From: Clostridia bacterium
Lineage (GTDB): Bacteria > Bacillota > Clostridia > Christensenellales > CAG-314
Assembly: GCA_900769665.1 (NCBI GenBank)
Contig: CAAGHL010000042.1
Span: 20,668-84,667 of the forward strand
Reading direction: 5' to 3'
Length of the DNA: 64,000 nt
The first letter of the stretch is position 1; each line of letters starts with the position of its first letter. The translations under genes were made by a program, and so were the position numbers. The notes under the pieces were generated by a model. That model did no database searches, had not been told where the DNA came from, and saw only the letters and a list, made by a program, of their open reading frames with translations. Shown piece by piece: positions 42,858 to 52,400 of the stretch.

Positions 42858-43544
42858 ACAGGAGAAAAATACTACTTTTACAAATACTCCTACCAAAAGA
42901 AGGGACGGGATAATTGTAGAAAAAAGACCATACGCAAAGAAGACTTGGAAGGCATCGTCCTTGACATGGCTATGGATTTGTTTACAAACAAAATTGACCT
43001 CGACATCATTTCTGATGAAATAATACGAGTACGAAAAGAAAGCGCAAAAGAACACAACGAATTAAATATTCTCGTAGCAAGACAACGAGAAGCGCAAAAA
43101 GCGTTGGACAACATAATAAAGGCGGCAGAGGCAGGATTTTTTACAGCGACAACCGGAGACCGAGCCGAAGAACTCGAAGACGAGATAGCAAACTTAAATA
43201 TACTGATAGCCAAAGAACGCAACAAACTCGAACAAGAGATTTCTCGCGAAGAAGTGATGAAATACCTGACCGACGGCGTAAGACAAAAATCCCCCGAAAT
43301 ACTGATAGAACTATTGATCAACAAAATAGCTATCTGGGACGACCACATCGAAATAGAATTCAATTATTCAAACAACATAAATCCCGACGAACACGAAAAT
43401 GCTCGTCGGGATTTTTCTATTTCAAGAAACCTTTACGTCATGATTGCAACCAATTGCGTTTTGATTGCTCGCCGTCAGCTTTTGTACGACGCGCACTATT
43501 TACAAGTTGCGCAAACTACGCTTCGGGATTACAGCGTATCGTAA
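42858..43544 (+). pseudogene. Large serine recombinase, C-terminal fragment
   Basis: The frame is open from the GH36 break. GEKYYFYKYSYQKKGRDNCR followed by KKTIRKEDLE resembles the end of the zinc-ribbon/recombinase domain of large serine integrases, and residues 100-170 form the usual coiled coil (NELNILVARQREAQKALDN, LIAKERNKLEQEISREEV). The catalytic N-terminal domain is absent. The last 50 codons read through a strong hairpin (43379-43414), so the original stop was probably lost. Confidence 0.8.
43379..43419. terminator. Perfect 12-bp hairpin inside the recombinase frame
   Basis: AAATCCCGACGA (43379-43390) and TCGTCGGGATTT (43403-43414) are perfectly complementary with a 12-base loop and T-rich flank: a terminator now inside an open frame. 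Confidence 0.65.
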
Positions 43545-43607
43545 CTATTGTTTAATGCTTGTAGTCAACCCTAGCCGAGTTTTGCACCACCAACAAAAAA
43601 TAATATT

Positions 43608-44021
43608 TTAAGTGCCTGATTTCAAGATATCGATATATCCCGAATATTCGAAAACTCTGTCGCGTGCCTTTGTAGTGGTTTCGTTCAGTATGCCGACTTC
43701 AACCATTTTTTTAACTGCACCGGACGCGCCGTTATACGACAAACCGAGTGCGGTTGCGGCTCCGCCGATAGAGATAATCGGGTGCTCCTTGATATAATCG
43801 AAAACCTTTGAAACCGTTTCGGTTTTCTTGGCAAGTTTTTCTTCGTCCGACTTGATAAGTGAATTTATTCTTTCGATTGTCTTTATACCGTCGTCGCAAG
43901 TTTCGATTATTCCGTGCAAAAAGAATTTCATCCACTGTTCGTAATTACCTTTGGTGCGGACTTCGCTCAATCTGTCGTAGTATTCGATACGATTTGTTTT
44001 AAGATACAGCGATAAATACAA
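43608..44021 (-). pseudogene. Fic-family protein, C-terminal relic
   Basis: The frame reads YLSLYLKTNRIEYYDRLSEV, KGNYEQWMKFFLHGIIETCD and then a winged helix (ISIGGAATALGLSYNGASGA, AVKKMVEVGIL). This is the C-terminal half of the common Fic/DOC proteins with a winged-helix domain. The HxFxDGNGRxGR core is missing. The start overlaps the DUF262 relic, so two genes were fused by deletion. Confidence 0.75.
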
Positions 44022-44340
44022 TACGGGACTTGATTATTTCATCGGTAAATATATAATTCTTATCAACATTCCCTTTGAATTCATTGATAATCTTTAATAT
44101 AGGAAATGGCAACCCTATATTCTCTTGTATCTTATCACGCAATATCTTCAATACGCTATCTGACTGTCCACCGAAAAGTCCCTTCAATAGAGACATTATA
44201 AGCCACTTGGCGATATTACGTTTATCGTTGCTGTCATATGTGGTCTTGACTATTTTTTCTGCAAGACCATTTTTATAAATATAATAAGCAATTGGGATGG
44301 CAGCATTCTTGGCTCTTAATAAACTATCATTAAAGCCTAG
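43999..44340 (-). pseudogene. DUF262/GmrSD-like protein fragment
   Basis: The frame from about 44340 reads LGFNDSLLRAKNAAIPIAYY then IYKNGL, RNIAKWLIMSLLKGLFGGQS and FPILKIINEFKGN. This matches the middle-to-late part of DUF262 proteins (ParB-like plus HNH nucleases, phage-defence enzymes of the GmrSD type). Both ends are lost. Confidence 0.65.
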
Positions 44341-44362
44341 GCACTTTTCCTGTCACATAAAC

Positions 44363-44410
44363 AAAAAAAACCCGACAAGAAAACTCCTTCTTTGAAATCT
44401 TCTTGTCGGG
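44363..44410 (-). terminator. Strong terminator after the GH3 operon
   Basis: CCCGACAAGAA (44371-44381) and TTCTTGTCGGG (44400-44410) are perfectly complementary; the minus strand continues with eight T. Confidence 0.85.
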
Positions 44411-44463
44411 GCTTAAACTATCTTTTGTAAGCTACGAACTGTAAATTTTAATTTTTATATAGA

Positions 44464-44494
44464 AAAGCGGAGAAACCTATTGCTTCCCCGCTTT
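44464..44494 (-). terminator. Second hairpin after the GH3 operon
   Basis: AAAGCGG (44464-44470) and CCGCTTT (44488-44494), partly extended by GAAGC/GTTTC-like pairing, T-rich on the minus strand. It lies between the GH3 stop and the stronger terminator. Confidence 0.5.
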
Positions 44495-44515
44495 ACATAT
44501 ATGTTGGAGAAAAAA

Positions 44516-44626
44516 ATGAAAATCATAGTTATTACGAACTTACCTTACGCAAATTACGCACAGCAATCTGCGCAAGGTTATTCGTTAGGAGGAAAAAACA
44601 AAAAAATTGTTTTCGGTGTGAGTTAA
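44516..44626 (+). CDS. Possible 36-aa peptide gene
   Basis: ATG at 44516 follows TTGGAGAAAAAA. The peptide begins MKIIVITNLPYANYAQQSAQ and ends KKIVFGVS; its stop touches the GH3 stop on the other strand. The AGGAGG near 44587 inside it suggests another start. No known family; coding status is doubtful. Confidence 0.25.
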   Translation: MKIIVITNLPYANYAQQSAQGYSLGGKNKKIVFGVS

Positions 44627-47600
44627 TTAATCTGCTTGTTCTGTTTGTTTGGCTTTCAGGTCAGTCTTCTTCAACGCTCTTCTTATAACGAAGAAGCCCC
44701 AAACGCCGCAAGCGACAGGTATCAAACAGTCAAAGACTATAAGCATTGTCATCCACCATTCAAGGTTATAACCTACAATTTCAACGTTCATTGAATTTGA
44801 GTTCGCTACAACGTAAAGAATATTTTTAGCCGACTGCCTTACAATAGCCAAATCTTGTGCGCTGTTTTTATCGAAGTTCGTCCACATTAAATCGGTTCGT
44901 GAAACAAGAATAAGGTCGTTGCCTGCATAAAGCATTTGTTTTGCGTCCATGAACTCCTGGGTTTTATAGTCTGAAATAACCAGACCTTTAAAGCCCCACT
45001 CATTGCGCAGAATTTCTGTCATAAGGCGATAATCGCCACCTGTCCAACGGGTACCTATCCTGTTAAATGACGACATAATTCCTTTCGTTCCGATATATTC
45101 GGTCAGACCGTCTTGCTGTGCGGAAGCACTAACTACATCCTTACCCTTTACCGCAATTTCAAACGGTTTTAAGTAAATTTCACGCAATGACTGTTCGGTA
45201 AGATATGTAGCAACCGCTTGACGGTTTGTTTCTTGGTCGTTAACTGCAAAATGCTTTAAATCACAGTACACACCTTTTGTTGCACAACCGTTAATTATGT
45301 TAGTTGCAAGTTTGCCTGAAATAATCGGATCTTCGGAATAATACTCGAAATTTCTTCCGGAGAAAGGCGAACGGTGGATATTTACCGCAGGTGCATACCA
45401 GCCCGAATAAGGTAAGAACGTTGCAATCTGGTCGCCCCAGACGCCTATTTCACCTATCATCCTACCCATTTGGTAAGCTAAATCTTTATTCCATGTAGAA
45501 CCGATAAGTATTTCTGAAGAAAATACGACGTTCCCCTGATAAGAGCGCTCATTGATAAAGTTTACAAATCCGATAGGTCCGTCAGAGTCCATAGTAAGAT
45601 TTTTACCTATTGACTGTATATCTTTTGTCTGGAATGCTCCCTGATTTACAAGGTCTAGCATTTCATCGGGTGTAAGTTTATCCAAAAGCTCTTCCCACGT
45701 GGGATTGTCATAATCGACCTTGCCGTTTTCGTCAAGCAAATCGCGTAAAACTATTTCGCTTGCCTGTGAATGTTTAGGAGCTTGAGTAGTTTTTTCTATT
45801 TCCGTATTATTATGTTTAACAGAAGCAAGGGCATCCGCCTCGTCATTCAACAACTGCCTGTCAGCTTCGGTTGAAGCTCTGGGGAACGTAGCTTCGAAAT
45901 TAGTACGACTCATACCCCTTCTCGGTGCGCCACCCACGCTGTTTTCGTCAAGACGGTAATCACTGCTGTCGAGAAGTGCCGTTCCGTTCTCGTCGGATTC
46001 ATCATATGTATAACGGTTTTTTACCGTATTATGCTGCTCCGTGTCAGGGTCAGTAGGATACTGAATATTTGACGAAAGAGTTTTGGTTACACTCATATAA
46101 GCGTTATCGTCAACGTGAGAGTCTGAACTTATCCAGAACGTATAGTCACCGGCGTCAAGTTCATAACCTTTAAAGCCGTTACCGTTAGCATCGTTATAAT
46201 CGTAGGAAGCAAGGTCGTAAGCAGATACTTCAAAATTTATCGTTTGCGTACCTGTACTGGCAGCCAGCAAATCGGTTTTAGCAAAATCAATAAGCTGTAC
46301 GTGCGATTTTTCAATGCCGTTTTTAATATACGGCAACGTTACATAAAGTTCTATCACATCTTTACCCGCATATTTACCGATATTGGAAACCGTAACGGCT
46401 ATGTTTAACTTGCTGTTCTCATCAGTTAGCTCGCCTGTAACGGTCATAGTCTGACTGAACTTAGTATACGACAAACCGTAGCCGAAAGGAAATACAACAT
46501 TGTTCTCGTACCAGATTGATGCGGGGTCGTTTTCTTTTTCAACGTGTCCTCTCGTTTCATAATAACGGTAACCTACGTAAATGCCTTCGTCGTAAATAAC
46601 CATATTGTTGCCGGGCGAATCAGAATTACCCGAAAGGAACGAACCGCTTACTTTACCGTCGTTTACCTGTGAATGGTCGCCGAAATTTTGCCACGTAGGG
46701 TCTTTGGTGAAATCTTTTGCGTAAATATCAACGGTTTTACCCGAAGGATTTACGTTTCCGTTAATTATTTCACCGAGCGCCGAGAGTCCGGAAGTTCCCG
46801 TACCGCCTATCCACAGCACTGCATCTATACGTTTGTTCGTTTCGGTATTATTGAACTGTTCTATAAAGTCGCACTGGAATGAAGTAAGAGTGTTTAAAAG
46901 AACTATAACTTTTTCAAAACGGTTAGTTACGTCCTGTAATAACGCTTCTTCATTTGCGTCCAGTTGTAAATAATGTCTGCCCGAACCCCCGCCGTTAGAA
47001 GTATCTTGCGCACGGGGAAGGTCAAAACTTTCACCGCCGATACGGGATATAACAACGAAAGCTGCATCGTTATAATCACGGTAACTTGATTTTACTTCTG
47101 TATTATACTTAGACTGCGGCAACTCATAAGTTGCAAGTGTAGGCGACGTTTTACTTCCTTCGCCAAGGCTCATAGAAGCAGGTCTGTCCGGACCGGTTTT
47201 TTCGTAAAACGATTTAAGAGTGTTGTTTACTACAAAGCCTGCCGCTTCCAAACTTTCGTGCAAGGTTACGGCTTTTTCACCGCTACCGCCACCCGAACCC
47301 GAACCTCCGTAAACTATATTTACGGAATTTTTACCGAATACGGATACTTTGGGTTTTTCGGAAACTGCCGTAATATTTTTAGATTTAGGAGTAGCAATTG
47401 GTAATCCGCCTTCATTTTGAAGAAGAACCATACCCTCTCCTGCAATTCCTACGTTAAGTTCGTCTCCGGCTTTTTTTACGTCTGCCTTGGAATGATACTT
47501 ACTTTTGTAAATCTGTTCAACACCTTCTTTCATTATGGGTTTAGGCATTCCTATCGCCGTCTGCAAAATAGGTCTGAATATTCCGGTTGCAAGTACGTTA

Positions 47601-47680
47601 GCGACGATTAAAACCGCAACGAGAATTGCCGTAACGGAAAACCATCTTCTGCAAGCTATACTTTTTAATATACGTTTCAT
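44627..47680 (-). CDS. Membrane-anchored GH3 with reversed domain order (1017 aa)
   Basis: Family 3 beta-glycosidase with the (alpha/beta)6 'C-terminal' domain first (about 75-400; GEGMVLLQNEGGLPIA, GSGSGGGSGEKAV), a fibronectin III-like domain (FPFGYGLSYTKF near 400), and the barrel domain last (about 650-960): DGPIGFVNFINERSY, SPFSGRNFEYYSEDP, KHFAVNDQETNR and nucleophile Asp near 903 in GFKGLVISDYKT. This permuted order is known from some rumen Clostridia beta-glucosidases. The ends are hydrophobic: residues 12-35 and 985-1005, so both termini are probably in the membrane and the body outside. The start follows GAGGATTAAAAT. It is last of a three-gene operon with the InlB-repeat lipoprotein (14-base gap). 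Confidence 0.9.
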   Translation of the reverse strand: MKRILKSIACRRWFSVTAILVAVLIVANVLATGIFRPILQTAIGMPKPIMKEGVEQIYKSKYHSKADVKKAGDELNVGIAGEGMVLLQNEGGLPIATPKSKNITAVSEKPKVSVFGKNSVNIVYGGSGSGGGSGEKAVTLHESLEAAGFVVNNTLKSFYEKTGPDRPASMSLGEGSKTSPTLATYELPQSKYNTEVKSSYRDYNDAAFVVISRIGGESFDLPRAQDTSNGGGSGRHYLQLDANEEALLQDVTNRFEKVIVLLNTLTSFQCDFIEQFNNTETNKRIDAVLWIGGTGTSGLSALGEIINGNVNPSGKTVDIYAKDFTKDPTWQNFGDHSQVNDGKVSGSFLSGNSDSPGNNMVIYDEGIYVGYRYYETRGHVEKENDPASIWYENNVVFPFGYGLSYTKFSQTMTVTGELTDENSKLNIAVTVSNIGKYAGKDVIELYVTLPYIKNGIEKSHVQLIDFAKTDLLAASTGTQTINFEVSAYDLASYDYNDANGNGFKGYELDAGDYTFWISSDSHVDDNAYMSVTKTLSSNIQYPTDPDTEQHNTVKNRYTYDESDENGTALLDSSDYRLDENSVGGAPRRGMSRTNFEATFPRASTEADRQLLNDEADALASVKHNNTEIEKTTQAPKHSQASEIVLRDLLDENGKVDYDNPTWEELLDKLTPDEMLDLVNQGAFQTKDIQSIGKNLTMDSDGPIGFVNFINERSYQGNVVFSSEILIGSTWNKDLAYQMGRMIGEIGVWGDQIATFLPYSGWYAPAVNIHRSPFSGRNFEYYSEDPIISGKLATNIINGCATKGVYCDLKHFAVNDQETNRQAVATYLTEQSLREIYLKPFEIAVKGKDVVSASAQQDGLTEYIGTKGIMSSFNRIGTRWTGGDYRLMTEILRNEWGFKGLVISDYKTQEFMDAKQMLYAGNDLILVSRTDLMWTNFDKNSAQDLAIVRQSAKNILYVVANSNSMNVEIVGYNLEWWMTMLIVFDCLIPVACGVWGFFVIRRALKKTDLKAKQTEQAD

Positions 47681-47694
47681 ATTTTAATCCTCAC

Positions 47695-49281
47695 TTAAAG
47701 ATTATCTAATTCAGGCGACCATTTAAGCGTAGCGCCACTTGTTTCAAGACGGATATAATCCACAGTGGGAGCCGTTGCCGTCATCGTGCCGCCAGGAGCG
47801 GTAGCGTTATTCGTTATCAGCTCAATTATATTTTCGCCTTCTTTTAACGACACTGTACCTATAAAATACTCAACTAATTTCGTCTTTTGAGGCTTGGCGT
47901 TCGGGTCTACGGGAGTGTTAGGCAAAGTTATAGAGCCATAATCAACGTCCGTACCGTTTACGACGAATCTGTACCCGTACGCACCCTCTTTTGTAAGCGT
48001 AACACCGAGCGACATTTCCGCACCGAGCTTTGCATAAAGTTTAACTCCGTCAATTGCTTTATCAGAATTTATGACGAAAGTAAGTTTTGCCCCCTGTTTA
48101 AACAGGTAAGAAACGTGATAACCGTTATGCGAATCATATTGGTTTACAATATCATTAACTATTGCACTTGAACCTTTGACTCCGCCTGAATATCCGGGAA
48201 AATCTTCTAAAGGATTGAAATATGTATATTCTGCTTCGAAAATATTGTTTTCGGGTGAAACTTCATACGCTTTCCAATGTGCGTAATATGTTTTGCTTGC
48301 AGTAACTTTTGCAGGAAATACTACCTCTTCTCCGCCTTTTGCAACCTCATACCAACCTGCAAACGTAAATCCTTCTCGAACGGGATTTTCGGGGGGAGTA
48401 ACGTCTTCGTCGCTACGGACAGTAAATCTCTTGATTCTGTCTTCCACCGCTTCTGCTCCGGGTAAATTTTTACGGAACGTAATCGTATACGTTTCAACTT
48501 CCCACACCGCATATAAAGTAAGGTTTGAAGCTACTTTAAACTCAGACATATCGATAATATTATTTGCCGTAGCATCTGCACTGTAAGCCCAACCTTTAAA
48601 TTTGTATCCGGGGCGTGTTAATCTCGGCACGCTGTCTACGTCAAAATCTTCACCGTCAACAACTGAAATCGGGTCGATAGCATCAGCGTTTGTATAGTTT
48701 GCGTCAAAGTTTACTGTCCAGATTGCTATATCATTTGCAAGCCAAGCTGCGTAATAAGTTACATTCGTCCTGACAGGTGCAGTAAAATCAACGGACTTGC
48801 CGTTTTCTAACCGCCACTCTCGGAAAATATGACCCGCATATTCCGGAATTTGCGTTTGTAACGGTGCAGTAACGGTATATCCGTATTCTACATTAACTAC
48901 TATACTTTCAGCATTCGCTTCGGTGAAATCAAAAGTAACATTAAGCATTTGTGCGCCCCATTGCGCATAGATTGTCATATCCTGCGTAGGAGTAAGCGGG
49001 AAAGTTACGACGTTTTTACCCTCTTTATCCGAAGTCCACTTTTCAAAGCAGTATCCTGCCGTAACAGGTACTTCTATGGAATCGAGCGATTTGCCCTTTT
49101 CGACGTAATATGTACGCGGTACTGTATTCGCATGGGTAAACTCTTCGTTATAGTTTACGGTAACGCCATACTCGTCGGAAAGCTCCGCCTTTGGCGTACA
49201 CGCAGATAGTAACAGTGTTAACGCCATAGTAGTAATGAGCATTGCAGACAGTATAGCCATACTCCTTTTGAATTTAATCAC
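47695..49281 (-). CDS. InlB-repeat lipoprotein with carbohydrate-binding end
   Basis: GTG at 49281 is preferred because GGAGG lies 8 bases before it (an ATG at 49296 overlaps that site). The lipobox LLSACTP gives the lipidated Cys. Five to six Listeria-Bacteroides (Flg_new/InlB B-type) repeats follow, each with GYxFxxW and YAxW cores (AGYCFEKWTSDKEGKNVVTF, LTRPGYKFKGWAYSADAT). The last 170 residues look like a CBM6/35-type sandwich (ENIFEAEYTYFNPLEDFPGY). No catalytic motif is seen. It lies between two GH3 genes and probably holds substrate at the surface. Confidence 0.85.
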   Translation of the reverse strand: MIKFKRSMAILSAMLITTMALTLLLSACTPKAELSDEYGVTVNYNEEFTHANTVPRTYYVEKGKSLDSIEVPVTAGYCFEKWTSDKEGKNVVTFPLTPTQDMTIYAQWGAQMLNVTFDFTEANAESIVVNVEYGYTVTAPLQTQIPEYAGHIFREWRLENGKSVDFTAPVRTNVTYYAAWLANDIAIWTVNFDANYTNADAIDPISVVDGEDFDVDSVPRLTRPGYKFKGWAYSADATANNIIDMSEFKVASNLTLYAVWEVETYTITFRKNLPGAEAVEDRIKRFTVRSDEDVTPPENPVREGFTFAGWYEVAKGGEEVVFPAKVTASKTYYAHWKAYEVSPENNIFEAEYTYFNPLEDFPGYSGGVKGSSAIVNDIVNQYDSHNGYHVSYLFKQGAKLTFVINSDKAIDGVKLYAKLGAEMSLGVTLTKEGAYGYRFVVNGTDVDYGSITLPNTPVDPNAKPQKTKLVEYFIGTVSLKEGENIIELITNNATAPGGTMTATAPTVDYIRLETSGATLKWSPELDNL

Positions 49282-49331
49282 TGATTTGTCCTCCATAATT
49301 TTAAACGGAAATATTTCGTATTAAAACCTTT

Positions 49332-49371
49332 AAGACTCCGTCGAATTGATTTCTCAAAACGACGGAGTCTT
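49332..49371 (-). terminator. Hairpin after the 1367-aa GH3 gene
   Basis: AAGACTCCGTCG (49332-49343) and CGACGGAGTCTT (49360-49371) are perfectly complementary. The T run is moderate, so it probably attenuates transcription between the large GH3 gene and the lipoprotein gene. Confidence 0.7.
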
Positions 49372-49415
49372 GTCGGTTTAACCGTCTGGTTTAAAGTTTG
49401 ACTTTATAGCCTGAC

Positions 49416-52400
49416 TTATTTGTTTGTTTTGCGCTTTTTGGCCATGACTACGCCGGCGGCAAACAGTATCATTGCAACTCCCGCAAGTGCTGCTGACAAA
49501 GTAATATTTCCGTTACATCCTTTTCCGCCTTCTGCATTTTGACCGGCAGGGCCAACTACGTTGCCTACAACTATTTCCTGACCGTTGCTCAATGTAAGGA
49601 CGAGCTTGCCTTCATTATTGATGGTTGCGCCCGTTACGCTCACACCGTCAACTCCGTTCGTGCCATTTGTGCCGTTTATACCGTCAGTACCGTCAATTCC
49701 GTTTGTTCCGTTAACGCCGTTCTGTCCGTTTGCACCGGGTCTTCCGTCAGCACCTTTAACGTGTCCGAGATTTTCAACAGTACCGTCAGACCAGGTAACG
49801 ATAAGGTCGCCGTATTGGTCGATTTCTAAGCTCTCAATAGTCATACCTACTACTTCACCGGTTACCGTTAAGGTTACAGGAGCGGTATATACTTCCGTTG
49901 TTGTACCAACCGAACCGAATACACCGATACCTACTACTTTTGTAAGCGTTACTGCAACTTCAACAGTATAAGTGCCTGCCGCAGCATTTGCCGTACCGGT
50001 TATTGCACCCGTAGCGGAATCGAGAGAAAGTCCTCTGGGAAGTTTAGTTCCGTTTGCCAACGAATACGAAATATTTATGTATTTTTTTCCGTTTTGAGGA
50101 GTAACCGCACCGTTGGGAACGAAGTTGACTCCTTCACCTTCTGCAACAAGGTTTACGAACGTTTGAGTGAGTTGTGCTGTGAAAGCTGTGCCGTTAGTTA
50201 CATTCGTGTTGTTTGCAGTAAGATACTCACCTACGCAGAACTTGCACGTTAATGATGAATCTACCCAGCCTAAACCTTCCTGCGTTGATTTAATTGTAAT
50301 TGTAACGTTAGATATGCCAGCCGTTGTAGGAGTACCAGTTATCTTATTGGTAGTTGCGTCAAAAGCAAGTCCGACAGGAAGTCCCGTAACAGTTACGGCA
50401 TAATTTGTACCGTAAATTCTCCTAGCTTCGCTTGCGTTGATTACTTCAATCGAAACATCCATGTTGGGTTTACAGTTAAAAGAATTGTTAAGATTGAAGC
50501 ACTTGGTTGCCGCTACTGCGCCGTTGTGCATCTTTGAACCATTTACGCACTGATACATAACCCTCTGTACCGTAGTACGAACAGCTTCGTACTGAGTTGC
50601 ACTTTCGTAAGTTGAGCCGGCAGTTTTTGCAGGAACCATAACTGCGCCCTTTCCGTCTCTTGCCGTTGCATTCCACTCTCCGTCAAGAGGCATATTAGCA
50701 CATTCTGCACCAAGAGGCATAGTATGCGAACGTACATTAGCCCAACCTGTATATCCTATCTTACCTTCGGGGAAGTACATATCCGTTACGGAAACTCCGT
50801 CGAATCCCCACTCATTTTCAACCATCTGTACCATTGTCGCATAGTTAGTGCCTGCAACAAGTCCTACGTGGTTGTAAGAAGTCATTATGCCGTTGCCGTT
50901 ACCGTATCTTACGCTGTATTCCCACTGTCTTGCATAAATTTCACGAATGGACTGCTCGTTAGCAAACACCATTACGTTCATACGTGAAGTTTCCATATCG
51001 TTAAGCATAAAGTGCTTAAACATTACGTGAATACCCTTATCGGTAGCACCTTTAACAACAGCCGCTCCTATTAAGCCTCCCTGTAAACCGTCTTGCGAGT
51101 AGTACTCGAAGTTACGACCGCCGAAAGGTGAACGGTGTGTGTTTGCCGCAGGTCCGTACCAGTTAGCATTGAGCCAAAGTCCTTCGTTACCTACTACCGT
51201 GCCCTGTTCGTAAGCAAGCTCGGTATTCCAGGTTGAAGCGATAACGACTTCGCATACCCAAGCCCAACCGCTTGAAAGCTGTCCGGGTCCGTCCGTGTCA
51301 GTCTGTCCGGGCAAGCCGACTATGTCTGAACCGATTGTATGGAAGAATGCGTCGTTGCGGGCAATGGCTAATAATTCGTCCCAGGTAAACTGGTTCATAA
51401 ACTCAACCCATTTAGCGTCGTCAAGCGCAATACCCTTCAAATCTTCAAGCTGTATGGGTGCTCTTCCGTCTATACGACCTGCAACTAAGCCGCTTGCATC
51501 GGCAACAGCCTGAGTCCAATCCGAAGGAACACTTGCTTTTTCCCATACATTTTCGTAATTATCTTCTATTTCTAACGTTAACCAGTTATCATTATCTATG
51601 TAAGAATTGCTCTTTCTGCCGTTATGGATTGCATTAAATGCTTCTTCCTTAAACATATTATCGTCGGTAACTAACCAGCCGAGCTGTGTGCTAATGTCAG
51701 CAATTTTGCCGTTCTTTACTATCTGACTTCTCTTCAAATAATGGTCTTCACCGCTTATCGTCCAGTTGTTTGCAGCAGTATTGAACAATTCCCAAGCGTT
51801 ACCCTTCTGTGAGAAAATGTTATTGGGCGTAGCGGAATTTCCGTCTTCATCCCAGGTTACAAGCTCTTCTACGGTGAAACTGTACGAATCGTATGCTTCG
51901 TGCGAGTTTTTACCTGCTACAAGCTTATAAGCACCTTCTTCAAGTTCATAGCCGCTATAATCGTTTTTATTTGCGTTGTTATAGTCAAAAGATGCTAAAT
52001 CTTTTACTCTTACCTTAACGTCAACGTTTGCACTTTCACCTGCTTTAAGCATAGGGGATTTAGCGTATCCGACAAGAGTTCTTGCAGCTTTTTCAATACC
52101 GCCTGCGGTATAAGGTGCTTCATTATAAATCTGAACTACTTCTTTACCCGCTACCGCGCCGGTATTTGTAACTTTTACGGTTACAGTCAATTCAGCGTCT
52201 TTTTTATTGGTAATGTCGCCCTTGACACTCTTGATTTCCTGTTCGAATGACGTGTATGAAAGTCCGTGTCCGAAAGCATATACAACATTTTCATTCCACC
52301 ATGCGTCTGCCGTAGCAGCGTCAGTAGCAGTCTTTAAGTCTTCGTAAGCGGTTTCATAATATTTATAACCTAAATATATACCTTCCGCATAGTCGATAGC

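Noticed and set aside
43379..43414. CRISPR-like or attachment repeat
   Set aside because: Only one palindromic unit, no spacers; a terminator is the better explanation.
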